The position numbers and the translations under genes are program-made. Of a stretch of 64,000 nt of DNA, positions 25,011 through 37,780 are shown in pieces; the first letter of the stretch is position 1, and each line of letters begins with the position of its first letter. The DNA is from Chinchilla lanigera (lineage: Eukaryota; Chordata; Mammalia; Rodentia; Chinchillidae): positions 2,394,615-2,458,614 of the forward strand of contig NW_004955435.1 of assembly GCF_000276665.1 (NCBI RefSeq). Direction: 5' to 3'. The notes beneath the pieces are model-generated. The model was not told where the DNA came from and ran no database searches. It saw only the letters and a program-made list of their open reading frames with translations.

Positions 25011-26935
25011 CACTGGAAGGTGTTTAGTCTGACGTGGTCCCACTGACTCTGCTTCATTGATTTGGTACTGAATCTTATGACGAAGGAAGGAAGATGATGA
25101 AGAGGTGGCAGGGTGTGTATATGTGCATCCTCCACATGAACACAACGCGCTTGCACGGCTTTCCTCGGAAACAGGGAGCAGGGGGAGCGAGGGAGGAAGA
25201 AGCACGGCTGGGTGCAGGGGATTCTGCTGAGCACAGAGGCTTCCACGAGTAACACCAGAGCCCGCCCCAGAAGAAAGCGGGCAGTGGAGTAGTCAACAAA
25301 TGTCAGTGTACTTTAGCTGTAGTCCGAATGAATCAACGGTTCAATTTGCTCAACTGAACTACAGTAATAACGTTGGTTTCTATTACATCCTATTAACTGC
25401 ACTGTCATCTGTTAAGTTGGTGGAATATAGACTATTAATCACAGCCTCTATCTCATGGAATCTGTAATGTCTGTTCAAAGAACAAATAGAGTTAGCTTAA
25501 AAACTGGCTTTAAGTGGTTAGACGTAGCTCCTCCCCCCAAAATGAAGAACACGTTGACAAATTTTCCAAACTGTCGATCTAGAAGGTAACAACTGCCGTA
25601 TTCCGAGGCGGAGGGGCAAAGGTGGCGACACTGCTGAGAAGACCTCGACGGCTAGAGTCAGAAAAGCCCGGTGGCCAGCACGGGGTGGAGCCTGACAGCA
25701 AATGCACGTAACACAAAGGAGTCCGCGTGACCAAGGTAAGAGTGAGAAGGTAAATGAAAGAAGGTGACATTTACAAAAGGTGACAGCCGCGACGGTAAAT
25801 ATTAAGACCTGAAATAAAAAGCTCCAAACTGTAAGTCAACAACATAGCAGCCCATATCTACTTTGGTGTTAACCGATTAACCCTCGAATTTCTGGAAATG
25901 TCTCGGGACTAGGCTGAGGTGAGGAAGGAAACCAGCACAGGTGCTCGGAGGTCACTTCTGAGTAGGAAGGACAACGCTAATGCTAGGGAGTGAGCGTGAG
26001 GATCACAGGAGGAGAACTGCAGAGCACCGCCGAACCCCTCTGCACCCTCTGCTTCCCTGTGAGCTCGCCCCCACCAAGCGCCTCTCAGCATTTTAGGCCA
26101 GTTTCTGTCCATGATGAGCCAAGTGAACTTGTGTGATCTGTTGCTTAATCCGACGTCTCCTAATCTATAAATTTCTAAAACATATGTAACTTTGCAGTCA
26201 TACCATAAAGTGTCTAACTGTAACAGGTGATTCACGGCCACCCATCAAACACGAGTAAGTACTGTCCTCTGCCGTGGAGGTGCTGCAGAGGACAACACTG
26301 ACAAAAGAATGAATTTAAAACACATCCCCCCGAGATATTACCTGCAAGATAGGGCTGCAGTACATGGGGAATGATGTAAAATGAAAGAAGGTAAGATTTG
26401 GGAACTGCTTAAATAAATTACTAAAAAAATCAAGTATTCTTCCCCATTCAGGAGTAGAATTCTTGAGTGAATGACAGCAATTTATCTATGTATTGTATCT
26501 TCAGCTTTTCAGCTGGAGATCACCCAGGAGCGTACTGAAAAGAACAGTAGAGCTAAGAACTGGAAAATGTGGGTTTGGCCCCTGAACCGCCACTGTCTAC
26601 TTAATAAAGGCACCGCATTTCTCCGGCCTTCCCCTCCCTCTCCTCTCCCCTCCTGCTCCTCCCTGTTCTCTGCCACCTCCTTCTCCTTCTTGCAAGTATT
26701 ATGCCTACCCTTGCCTCTCTGAGTTGTCCCGCCCGAGTAACCTACCACTATTCTCTAAAGTCTGTATGTCTGGCTCCTAACCCATATGTCGATGGTTGAT
26801 TCAAATGATCTCCACGACCATACCAGTATCATCTAAATGCAGTGCAAATTTATTAATTTGTAAAATCTGAAAAATAACCCACAGTTAACTCTTAATGTTA
26901 CATGAATGCTAAGCCCTTAAAGTGAATCAGTAAAT
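25011..26935. other. Intronic stretch with no recognised feature, locally GC-richer
   Basis: The part at 25560-26100 is richer in G, C and CpG than its surroundings (for example CCGAGGCGGAGGGG and GTGGCGACACTGC) and may be an old repeat I cannot name. Short open frames at 25000-26250 overlap on both strands without resemblance to known proteins. A C/T-rich run occurs at 26620-26700. Confidence 0.5.
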
Positions 26936-26947
26936 AATGGGTCTGCA

Positions 26948-27043
26948 GAGGCTGGGGATTTAGCTCAGCGGCAACGCGCCTGCCTGGCAAGCGCAAGGTC
27001 GTGAGTTCGGTTCCCGGTACCGGAGGAAAAAAAAAAAAAAAAA
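26948..27043 (+). mobile_element. ID SINE, young, with 12-bp target-site duplication
   Basis: It reads GAGGCTGGGGATTTAGCTC, then GCGCCTGCCTGGCAAGCGC and CCCGGTACCGGAGG, with a pure A tail of about 19 bases. AATGGGTCTGCA is at 26936-26947 and 27044-27055. Confidence 0.96.
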
Positions 27044-27093
27044 AATGGGTCTGCAATTAGATAAATTCTTTAGTTTTAACAATTTGGGTTTTA

Positions 27094-27195
27094 TTATTAT
27101 TATTATCATTATTGTAGTAGTAGTAGCATAACAGTAATCAAACTCAAGACCTTGCACTTGGCAGGCAGTCACTGTACAACTAAGATATATCCCTG
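27094..27195 (-). mobile_element. Older ID SINE with 15-bp target-site duplication
   Basis: A (TTA)n tail region (27094-27125) is followed by GTAATCAAACTCAAGACC, GCACTTGGCAGGCAGTCACT and CTAAGATATATCCCTG, a decayed reverse-complement ID core. ACAATTTGGGTTTTA is preserved on both sides (27079-27093 and 27196-27210). It lies only 38 bp from the young ID just upstream. Confidence 0.88.
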
Positions 27196-27371
27196 ACAAT
27201 TTGGGTTTTAGAACTATGCAAAATTATATACATTTTTCCTTTCTACAGATAATGTATTGGCAGTTTTAAAAGTCATAAATCCTTGAGCTAGTAATTCTAC
27301 TTCTATGATTACATTGCATTGTCTCAGAAACCTGAGTGAGAAAAATAAAAATGTAGCACAGTATTTTATTT

Positions 27372-27550
27372 TAATTATTATTATTTGTTTGTTTGTTTTT
27401 GTCTTTTTGAGACAGGGTCTCACTATGTAGTTCAGTCTAGTCTTGAACTCACTTTGTAGCCTAGGCTGGTCTCGAACTTGCAATGATCCGATCCTCCTGC
27501 CTCAGCCTCCGCAGTGCTGGAATTACACATGTGCAACACCAGGCCCGGCA
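27372..27550 (-). mobile_element. B1 SINE
   Basis: It contains GAGACAGGGTCTCACTATG, CTAGGCTGGTCTCGAACTTG and CTGCCTCAGCCTCCGCAGTG, and ends CAACACCAGGCCCGGC. This is the 7SL-derived B1 consensus in reverse. Two related segments (ACTATGTAGTTCAGTCTAG and TTTGTAGCCTAGGCTGG) show the rodent 29-bp internal duplication. GCACAGTATTTTA before it and ACATAGTATTTTA after it are a likely target duplication. Confidence 0.93.
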
Positions 27551-27563
27551 ACATAGTATTTTA

Positions 27564-29784
27564 AAAGGTCCCGATAGAGCATTAGTAAACCAATAACAGC
27601 TTGCAATCAGGTCATTTGATTTTCAGATTTACATCCAACTCCCCCACGTGGGTATTTTTCATTCTGATCCTTTACAGTTTAAGACTCTAAACTTTTAAGA
27701 CTCTAAAGTTGCTAAATAACTGAATGAAAAGGAATAGAGTTCTGGTGAAAATTTCTAATTAGGTTAATTGCTTTTGACTTTCCCCCAGCAAACTAAGAGG
27801 TTTCTGTGCTTTGCTTCACCACGGTAGGTCATTAATCCCGGACGCTCTCAGGCATCAGGACACTGTGAATTTGGTACGGGATCCACAGCATTTACGGTCC
27901 ATTTGGACCTGAGGACACTGCAGTGGCCAGCTTCTCTCACGCCCGCTCAGCACACTCTGCGGCTAGGTTCCCTACGGCAGGGATCCGATTTTTCAGATCT
28001 GATTATTTTTTCTGTCCATTCTAATCTTGAGTTATCTCTGCCTGAAGTAGCAATCTAATGCTATATCGGTAAGGAACCACTCTACTTTTATAGAGACAAT
28101 TTCATTTTAAATTACTTTTCAGGTCAAATGCTACCGTTTCATAAAAGTTTGGAACTCTATACAAAGCCAATAAAAGGCATTAAAATTACTTATTAGTCAT
28201 GGTAGTCTCTTCTCCTACCACTAACCAGGTAGTTTTGCTGTGATAGCTCCATTAGGTACAGGCTTAGCCCTCACTGTTTCCCTTGATTTCCTTTTACAAC
28301 ATACAGAAATGATCGAAAAATAACCCCCATCACACACAAAAGCAGCACACTGTTATAAAGAGAATCTTAACAGAAAGTGTCAGGTTTCTGATACATAATT
28401 ACGTATTAGTTAGGGAACACGTATCAACCCCGAGCTCACGATCAAAGGGGCAAATTCTGGGCCAGCTTTATAGAGTTATTATATGTTTGCTTATAAGCAG
28501 CTGAAAGAGAGTTGATTTTTCTATGATTGCGAACAAATTTCACTTTACTCCTTGCCACTGCAAGGGATAAAATTGAGATCACATGCACTTCTAAGACAAT
28601 TTAAGTCCAAATTCTCAGTTTCCTATGAGAGGGGGCTGAAGCTCTCTTAACACTGCGGCCCTGACCACGTGGTGGACTTAGTATCAAACCGCATTTAGCC
28701 GTGACATACTTCGATATTATTTTTTGGAGGTTATTACTATCTCAAACAGAATCCATTATGATTTAAAACTATCTTTTTATTGATATTCATTGTTTTTCAA
28801 CCTGACAGGGGCCAACGATTTATATCAATCTTCTCTTAGCATAAGAATTAAAGAGTTTGCAATATATCTTAAACTGAAGGACACTTTTTCAATAAGTCTC
28901 AAGGTTTTAATACAGCTGTCATTTATTTCAAGAGCCTTACCTCGTCTCAGTTGGAAAGGGTTTAGAGAAGAAGGCAGCTCTGTTGATAAGATTGTTTTTA
29001 TGTGAAGCAGTGGAAGATTCAAAAATTAGTACATATCGGTGATGCCTGTTTTGAAGGCATTTTCGTTCTTTAAGTGCGAAAACACTGCAGTCAGCTGTCA
29101 GTCACTGCACAAGAAAATGAAGTACTTTGCCTGGTCAGGAGATTTGTGACTATACCAGTGCTGGTAAGCTAACCCACAAATCACAGCCTTTTCTCCTGCC
29201 TCACCCAGATTTCACAGGGGCTGCACACCCAAATAAACGCCTCTTGGCTACCCATTCATCTAACAGCTGGAAAGATGACACTTGACATTTGGAAACTTTC
29301 CTGTGAAGATTGCTGCAAGGCTTTCCCATTAGCTTCCTGGTGAGACTGTAAGGTCGAATAAGCTGCCTCAAAACCTGCAAAGGGTAACGGAAATACTCCA
29401 GTATTAAGCCTGTGCAATTTAAATTTCTAATTCTCAAATCATAGTTCTTCAGATAGTGTGGAAACCATTGGTATAAGTCAGGGGGAAGAAATGCCTTTGA
29501 AGATGTGGAATTAAGGTGATATTTTAGGCACTGATAATGATAACACATGTCTTTCATTTAAAGTTAGGACAGAAGGTCTTCTAAGTAACAGAGTTGGGCA
29601 TAGTAAGCCCTTACACGTTTGCTTTCTACAGCCTTTGACTATTGTACTTTTAGTAACCGTTCATTTTGTTTACAGTGGAGATCTTAACAGCTTCTTAGCT
29701 TTTATTTTTATATCATAAAATTATTAAAATGTCTTTAAAATTTTTATAATACAGCACTGTGGGTTCACCTTGGAAATCAGAGCC
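27564..29784. other. Intronic stretch with no recognised feature
   Basis: AT-rich apart from a GC-richer part at about 27830-27990 with several CpGs. No RNA gene, repeat family or coding frame is recognised. Confidence 0.55.
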
Positions 29785-30286
29785 TGACGGTTTAGATATA
29801 AAATGTCCCCTAGTCTCCTGCGTTTGGTAGTGACTGACTCGTGGAGGCCTCGTTCTCCTCACCGGGCTCATCCACTGAGGAGCTCCGTAGCTGAAAGTGC
29901 TGTTAGGAAGAGGGCCTTGGCTGGAAGCGGCCACTGGGGAACGGCGTGGAAGAGTGTACTTTCTCGAGGCAGGGTCTCACTGTGCAGTGCCGGCTGACCT
30001 TGAATGCGCCGCAACCCTCCTGCCACAGCCTCCCAGTGCCGGGATCACAGGCGTGCGCTGCCGAGCCTGCTCAGGGGTATTCTTGTCCCTGCTTCTTCCC
30101 TTCTCCACTTCCTGATGCCAAGGTTGAGCAGTGCTCCTCCACTGTACTTTTCTGCCATGGTATTTCAGACTTCAGCCAACCAACCAACGGCTGAAATCTT
30201 GGGAAACCAGAAGCCACAAAAACCTCCCCTCCTCAAAGGTGCAGGTGTTGGGTATTCTGACCCAGCAACGGAACAGTGACTAATAC
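29785..30286 (+). mobile_element. MaLR-type solo LTR interrupted by a B1 SINE
   Basis: It starts TGACGGTTTAGATATAAAAT followed by GTCCCC. It has CTTGGCTGGAAGCGGCCACT and GAAGAGTGTACT before the B1, then resumes with TTGTCCCTGCTTC, ACTTCCTGATGCC, TGGTATTTCAGAC and GGAACAGTGACTAATACA. The left and right parts join into one LTR when 29961-30072 is removed. It is old, with no internal retroviral region. Confidence 0.72.
29961..30072 (-). mobile_element. B1 SINE nested in the MaLR LTR
   Basis: GAGGCAGGGTCTCACTGTGC, then CTGACCTTGAATGCGCCG, CTGCCACAGCCTCCCAGTGC and CAGGCGTGCGCTGCC is a reverse B1. It is shorter than the other copies and appears to lack the internal duplication. Its position inside the LTR shows that it is the younger element. 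Confidence 0.82.
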
Positions 30287-32587
30287 ACCTAACATAAAAC
30301 TACAGCGGTATAACTGCTATTATGAAGAAAAATGCGATGACCTTATAACTCCTGATATAAACTCGTACAATACCTGCTAAACTTCAAATCAGGAACTTTT
30401 AATAACTCCACTGTCCAGTAAAGATGTTGGAAAGACAAAAGTCACCACAGAATCTCAAACTGTACAAATGGCAAAAAAGTGAAAGATTTCATTTATTGAA
30501 ATAAGTTCACAGAATTCAACTTGCTTTCATAGCAATGATCTTTTAGTAATAATTTTAATTTTGAATTTTCCCTCTTCAGTGTGTTTGTAATAATCTGTTC
30601 TCATTTGTTGAACAAGAGCTTCTCAAGTGAAAGACTCCCTGCATGCTCTTGTTTGTTAGCTAACTTTCACAATCAGGCCTCCCTAATGTTCAGGCATGTC
30701 CACATGTAAAGGAAATTAATAATATGACAACAGAGGAAAAAGAAGCAGTAGAAGGGCACTGAAGAAATCGCAGATATCATAAAAATTTAGTTTTGAATTA
30801 TCATCCATGAGTGAAATAATTTTAAGTCACTTTGGTAATGCTAAACTGTACCTCTTCAGCAAATGACAGATAAAAATCCCATAGATGCACATATCATGAT
30901 CTGAAATCACAAACCAATGCGAATATAAAACCTAGTGCTCGCATTTCATTCCATCTCCAAATCCCCCAAGAAGAGGCTCATCTCACTGGAAGAAAGAGGG
31001 ATACTGAGAAATGATTGTACTTCTTTCTCCTCAAACCGAAATCACAGCTACCATTTGTACCGACGCTAGTAGGTCTACGGCATGAACGCGTCTCTGCGAG
31101 GTGCTGAAATCGCGGATTCTTTTCACACAGCCTACTGAGCTGCCATCAGATGGTAATGACTTCCTGTCACTCTCGACCTGCCGCTGATCTGAACTGGTGA
31201 CCACAGGTTAAAGGCTCTGCATTCTTTACCAATCCCCTGAGACACCAAGTTCCCTCAGCAGCTCCTGCTTCTTTTGTGTCTCCATCGAACCAGAAGAAAA
31301 TGCACGGAAATCTTAAGCAGCAGAAAAGTAGGTTAACAACGCAAGGAATTCAGGATAGATCTGAAAAAGTTCTTAAGCACTGATTTCAAAATATACCCGT
31401 ATATTAGACCCAACTGAGCAGAATCACAGTAAAATAATTTCATTATAATTGTCAGTGGCATATCCTGAGAGCTTCACTGTTAGCCTGAAAACCGTCACAG
31501 AAAGCTGAAACAAAGACACCTGTGCTTAGTGAGTTCAGAGGGTTAAGAAAAATACTTTAGATCTGATATGACGCCAGAATATTCATGTGTTTGTTTTGTG
31601 AATCTGTGCTAAGATAATTCTGCCATATAAATTAGTTTCAGGGGAGACTGACAAATTGGAAAGAATCATTTAGAATCATAAATCAAATAATAAAAACAGT
31701 ATTAGGCCCCTGAACATGGATACGTTCTATCCATGAGATATAGCATGCTTTAAAAAAGGATAAAGTTTGCAGAGGAATAAAAGGGTATCGTTACAAACAG
31801 GGATACAGGCGAACTCATGTACATAATCGAAATAATGAACTTAGACCACTTAGAAAACAATTGATTTTTTGTTATTTTTAAAAGGTAATGTCAAGTCCTG
31901 GCTGCCAATTAACAGCATTCTATAATATTTCAACTATTCTGTAACATAATATTCAATAACTCCAGAAGATGGACGCAGAGGTATAGAGACAGGGATGGAT
32001 ATAATCCTACTAAAACTTGGTGAAAACATGAACACCCTCATGCCTCTTGTTTTCCTTTGTATTTCCCTACAAGTGTTTGAATTTCTATCTGGAAAGAAAC
32101 AACATTTTTCTTTTTCCCTTTCCTACTCATCTTGTTTTGAAATATAGCCTTTTATTTGTACATTTTAGATGTCCATAGTCATCACACTCATCACAGGGAT
32201 CTGTACCTCTACATGACAGATTATCTTTTTTTCCAATGCTTCCCTCCTTTCAATCACTCTTCCCCTCCCTACTTACAAAAGCATTATTTCCATTTTTCCC
32301 ACTATTCTTTTCTTATCCCTTTTTTCTTTCCGTCTCCTGACCGATCTTTAGAAAGAAACTCTATAAAACTTTCTCCTTTATTTGGATTTCTACTTAAGTC
32401 TCATATCTATTCTTCCACTAGTAACTCTTGCTGTTTTGCCTCTCTGTTTATATTTCTACCCCTACACCTGCTTTCATCACAGCAGCATGTAAATTTAGTT
32501 GACCTTTTTTTCTATTTACAGCAAATATGATGATTGTGTAACAGTGTACCTAAAAGAAAATGAATCCAAAACAGAATTCTGTATATT
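30287..32587. other. Intronic stretch with no recognised feature
   Basis: AT-rich sequence without classifiable repeats. A T/C-rich portion at 32100-32510 gives an open frame of 124 codons (32156-32530) of biased composition (Ser, Phe, His, Pro), which I judge to be chance. Confidence 0.55.
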
Positions 32588-32722
32588 TTGGATTTTTTTT
32601 TTTTTTTTTTTTTTGAAGCAGGGTCTTGCTCTGTAGCCCAAGCTGGCCTTGAATTTGCAGCAATCCTCCTGCCTCAGCCTCCCCAGTGCTGGCATTATAG
32701 GCATGTGCCAACATTCTGGTTT
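32588..32722 (-). mobile_element. B1 SINE
   Basis: A long T-run (32593-32614) is followed by GAAGCAGGGTCTTGCTCTG, TAGCCCAAGCTGGCCTTGAA, CTGCCTCAGCCTCCCCAGTG and GGCATGTGCCAACA. This is a reverse, monomer-like B1. Confidence 0.9.
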
Positions 32723-33280
32723 GCCAAAATTCTTAATGAATATTGATATGACCAAAGAATAACTTTCCTGATATAATCAGACCAGTAGCATTTGAAATCA
32801 TTTTCATACACATTAAATTACTTGCTAAAAATATTGTATAGTTATAAGAACTCCTCAGAACTAGCATAACTACTATTTGGAAAAGCAGTTTCTCATCTGG
32901 AATTCAACTGAGAGAAATTTAGCTTATGTTCTCCCGCCAAGTTTGTTCTCTGTGGGGGATATAATATGATGATACCATGTATACCAGGTCTCTTTTTTTA
33001 TCAACAAATATTTGTATATGTTGATCTTAGAACAAAGTAAATGTTCAGTCTTGTGAATAATGTGCTTTTGTCCACTAATAGTGCTTGGTATTAATTCTTC
33101 CTTTTGATGATTTTGCTAAGGACTTGAGATTCCTTCTAGCTACTTAACAAAGTTGGCTGACACTAACAGACAGACTGGGTAATCATCTGTCTCCTCTTCC
33201 TGCACGAGACACAAAAGCGGGACCAGGGAGTGCTGGACCTTTAGAACCAGCAAGGGGTCCCACCATCCCAGGGACTCCTA

Positions 33281-33346
33281 CTCTCACCAGCTCACTCTCA
33301 CCAACTCACTCTCACCAACTCACTCTCACCAACTCACTCTCACCAA
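33281..33346 (+). repeat. 14-bp minisatellite, about 4.7 units
   Basis: The unit CTCTCACCAACTCA is repeated four times (the first with AGCTCA), then a partial unit CTCTCACCAA. The near identity suggests a variable-number repeat. Confidence 0.95.
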
Positions 33347-34802
33347 GAGTAAGTTGTGTGTTCTTTACCCTTTATGTGTTAGTTATGAACACAGCAAATA
33401 TTACATAAGTTAATGAGCTACATGAATGTGAAAGACAGTGTTGGTTCTGTAAAAGCTAAGATGAATGTTTTCAAGACACAGTAAGGATGAGTTACCCCCC
33501 CAAAGGTGTCAAATTGAATACAGAATAAACCAGTGAAATGACTGCAGGACAGCACCATGGAAACCCAGGATCCTGCGCTGTTATGTTTGGAAGGTTCAGC
33601 TCCACTTTTGAAAACAAAAGTGGAAACTGGAGATAATATATTATAGGTAACTGTAGACAAGATATATAACAGAACACCAACTATTCTATACAAAAGGCCT
33701 TGGTTTACCCCTACATTTAAAGAAAAAGAAAATGACAAAATATTTACATGCTTAGGATAAGTTTAGTGAATATGCAGATGTTTTTAAAATGTCCACATTT
33801 AACATTTTCTAACTAACCAACTAATTATTGAGTTTTGGTTTCACAGGATAAGAAAACTTTTTGTACCCTGTGCTTTTCTTAAAATTAATGTTCTGGATTT
33901 GTCCAATTTATATTATTAATGAATGTTCTCAATTTACCTATATAATTAAAGCACCTTATTTTTACCCTCAATTATCAATTAGATTCAGGTCTTTAATCAT
34001 ACAGTTAATTTTTCCTCTATTGCTTTCTCTGGAAGTTAGAAGATGTAGCATGTTCATATTCTTAGAATTTCTTGGTCCATTTAATCATTCTGGCTAAGGT
34101 ATATTTTTAACCAGAACAATCCTACATCCAATCACAATCTTCTGATTTTCCAGAGGACGTTTCAGGCCAAGTTACAATGCATCACTGCATTTTTAAATTT
34201 CAATGCACACATGCGGAAGGGAAGGCGTCAAGGGTCGCTTGCTGTCCAGCAAGAAGAACGGTAATTGGGAGCTGAAAAGTTCTAGGACAGGAGCTCGGTA
34301 AAGGAGGGAACAGCAGACATGCGAGGGGTCAAATCCAGATTTCCAGATGCTGACCTTAAACAGGGTTTAGTTATTTTAGCCTTTAGTTTTAAAAGCTGTG
34401 AAATCAGAAAAATGATATACACTATACAGAGTCACGGCAAAAAAAAAGTACACTGTATAATACTTGCTAAGCAAACTGCCGCTATTGTTACAATGACTGA
34501 CAACTGAATACACAAGGTTATGATCCAAGGAGGACAGAAACCTGGGCCACTTCTTTCTCCAGTAATTCTACCCACGGTCGTCTCTGCTCTTGGACTACTG
34601 TAGCATGCATTGTCTGTGGTGTAGTTATTTTCTTATTAGTTATCATATCATATATTTCTCTCCCTTTTTTCCCAAATGGTAATCATTGAATTCATACATC
34701 ATTATAAGCTTCTTAAGAGAAAATATGGCGGATTCACTAATGTGCGTTGTTTTCTCCCTTAATACAGAAATGTAATCTCACCGTCTATCCAAATAAATGC
34801 AT

Positions 34803-34804
<2 letters not shown>

Positions 34805-34836
<32 letters not shown>
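34805..34836 (+). repeat. (CA)n microsatellite
   Basis: About 16 perfect CA units. Confidence 0.97.
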
Positions 34837-34840
<4 letters not shown>

Positions 34841-36599
34841 TAAATAAATAAGTCCATTAAAAATATGTCAATAAAATACAAATAAAATTTTACAATTAAG
34901 ATTTTTTCCATTTAGCTACATTCATTCTCTCAGTTACATACTCTTGGTACATGTCAAAATTATTCTTGATATTCAGAGCATCTTATTTAAGTGGTAGAAA
35001 AAATGGCTAGACCAGAATATCATACTGTTATAAATAATTAAGGTAAAGTCATATTGGATCACATATCAGTATAAGTAATTAAATAAAAGTAAGTGTATTT
35101 ATTTTTAATTACACATTTTATGACTTTGAAATGTTTCACACATTGAAAAAGAAGCATAAATAGTGTTAAGTACCCCCACTTACTCTGAGTTTTAACAGAT
35201 TTCAGCACATGGCGTATTTGCTTTAGAATTTTTTAAGAAAAGTAGTCTTATTACTATAAAATAACAGCTTCACAAGGGAAAAGCTGACAAATTGGGAAAT
35301 ATTTTTCTGCACATTAATAAGAGATATGACACTATCACTATCACATGCGAATAACTTCTACCACGTTACATACCTCAGATTAAAAGTACCAGCCAGGCAA
35401 GCCTCCTGGTGCAGCTCCATTGTGATTACAGATCTTCTCCCACCCTCCCTCCGTGTTCCGTGTGCTCAGGCCTCCACGAGCCTCCACTGCGCCCTTGGGC
35501 CAACTCAAACGCAGCCGACACACAGGTGCAAAGCTTAAGAAGCAAGCAGAGAGCCCCTCTGTGGCAACGCACGGAAGGCATCCGTTCCTCTCCACAGAAG
35601 CAGCGAGCAGAAGGCCCCGTGATATGGGAAGGGGAGCTCGTGCCAGACGTTAGCCAGAGGGCACCCTTTCCCGGCCGTCCCTTGCGCAGTGGGCAACCCA
35701 TAAAGTCTTTCACATCAGCCTTCTTTAAGTTCCATCAACTCTCATTCCTCGGTATTCTTCTAATTTTTCTTTTTCATTTGTTCCTTGAATTTTGTGGAGA
35801 CTTTGCTGAAATTCTGATGCCTTCATACAAACAGATCACTATCAGTCACTCTCTCTTGCATGATATCTCCGTATCTTTGTATTTGGGATTATTACGTGTG
35901 CATTGTATTTGACATATTTACACAACTGATTTCCTTATTAGATTGTAAGGGTTGTTTCACTTCATAAAGAAAGCAGTTCATTTGTTTGCTAATACGGGGG
36001 GATGCAATGTCCAAAAAGCGTGGCGTCTACCTGCATGCAGTGAGGGCCACCCTCGCTTAATCACGAGATGTAGAGAAGTAGGAAGAAAGCCAGCCACATG
36101 CACAAGGAGCCAAGCACACGCAGTGGCTGCACTGTGTAACAGTCCTCTCTCGCGAGAACTGCCTGCTCTTTGGAGAGGTGCGTTACCCTCTCCCAAGGTG
36201 GTGCCTGTAAGATGTAAAACACCTTCCACCACCACTAGGTTGTGACATCCTTAATAGCAAATCACGTGTTTTAATTTCTATTTACAAACCTAGTAATTTG
36301 TACTACTTGTAAAGTATTTCATACCGAATGAAAGGACGAATCCATGACTCCAAGGGCAGACAGATATATGCATATGGATGAATAAATGAGTCACTAAATA
36401 AAATGCTGTAATAATTACCTGAAATAGCTTATTTCAGTTGTCTTCTATTAATATCATAAGCTTTAGGGTTTCATTTTTATATATTTTTAGCATCTTCTAT
36501 TTTATAATTTTTCTGATTTCATTTTATTCATTTAAAAGATAATGTCTAAGAACCCACAACAACAAAACAAGTAATGAATATTTATACAGTAGGCTTTCA
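34837..36599. other. Intronic stretch with no assigned feature, GC-richer core
   Basis: The part at 35400-35690 is GC-rich with several CpGs and has overlapping open frames on both strands (the longest is 167 codons at 35409-35912, plus). Composition and the antisense frames argue for chance ORFs. The segment 36000-36240 is also GC-richer. I cannot assign a repeat family. Confidence 0.5.
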
Positions 36600-36830
36600 T
36601 GAGAGCTTTCCAGAAATTCTCTCATATAACATTCCCTCTAACTCAGCAGTATATAACTCTGGTTATCATAGTTTATTTATCAATAAATCACTTATTTACC
36701 CGTGCCCACAGGGATGAAGTAATGTGCCCCAGGTCACACAATTTTACACTATTTAAACTGCGTCTGAAATATGCTCTTTACTTCAGAGTCCAAACTTACA
36801 GTCACTATATTACACCTCTCCATACTAATT
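36600..36830 (+). mobile_element. MIR SINE, ancient
   Basis: The central MIR core is visible as GATGAAGTAATGTGCCCCAG followed by GTCACACA (consensus GTTAAGTAACTTGCCCAAGGTCACACA). After it, CTTCAGAGTCCAAAC and ATTACACC correspond to the MIR 3' part. Confidence 0.75.
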
Positions 36831-37380
36831 CATTTTGGTATACTCCCAATGTCAAGGGCTGAGCCCAACAGCCGGTACTAAATAAGTGGTAATTGAGCAA
36901 ATTAACTAATGAAATTTAAGTGAAGCTCTCTTCAGATAACTAAGGGAAATACTGAAATCCCAACATGAACATTTTAAATAGTCACATTTATCAAAAAAAG
37001 GGATATTATAAAGAAATTCTAAATACTTGATGTGAAATGTGAGTTATGAGCATTCATTCACACACAATATATTCTAGAGATTATTCTTAATAAGACTATA
37101 AGAAAAACATTTATAATCTTAGCTCAACACATACTAATCCCATTAGTTTTAAGTTCCCTATAAACTTATTTCCCTCTGTAAATTTTCACTGCTGCACACA
37201 TGAACATCTTCTTAGCGTGAGAACACAACGACAAGCCCGTGATCACTGCTGTACCTAGGCACGACCAAAACGTAGGCACCCGTCAGTCAAGCAGCACAGA
37301 GAACGGTGATGCCACAGGGTGCTTGGAGGAGGACGCAGAGCAAGCCAGGAAGACGAGCACCCAGCCAGAAGCAAGGGGCA

Positions 37381-37780
37381 CCGCGGGGAAGCGCCTAGAC
37401 TGAAGAGAAGTCTTGGCTGTTGGGGGAATTCAAATTGACAGCGCCAGCTAAGGAGTCCGGGGTTTACTCGGAGAGCAAAGAAGAGCCCGTGCGGGGTTTA
37501 AATGAGGAACAGAGGACGGAGCCTGCACTTTAGGAAGATGAGGGACAGCAGGGCGCGGGCACTGGTTAAGGGGGAAAGGGGTCCCGCGCTTGGGAGTGAC
37601 AGGGCCGGAGCCACCCGAGGCAGTGTGGACGGAGGACCCCACTCCCCGTTTCCTCCTGTTAGTGCTGTCGCTGCCCAGCACTTCGCACCCTCTGCCCCGG
37701 CAGGAAGCGCAGCGCAGATCCTGTTCGGCACAGATTTTTACCCGCCTTCCACGGCTAGCCCGTTTTCAATGGGAGTCAGC
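37381..37780. other. CpG-rich patch in intron 12
   Basis: I count about 26 CpG in 400 bp with raised GC. The piece at 37500-37640 (CTGCACTTTAGGAAGATGAG, GGCAGTGTGGACGGAGGA) resembles an ancient repeat (typically TTTTAGAAAGATCACTCTGG, CAGTGTGGAGAATGGA), so part of it may be a fossil transposon with surviving CpGs. No TATA box, ORF or splice pattern supports a promoter. Confidence 0.5.

Noticed and set aside
23912..33346. Regular repeats as a CRISPR array
   Set aside because: The tetranucleotide and 14-bp repeats have no unique spacers and lie in mammalian intron DNA.
35409..35912. 167-codon open frame on the plus strand
   Set aside because: It lies in GC-rich intron with several overlapping frames on both strands, shows no known domain and its composition shifts midway. 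Most likely chance.
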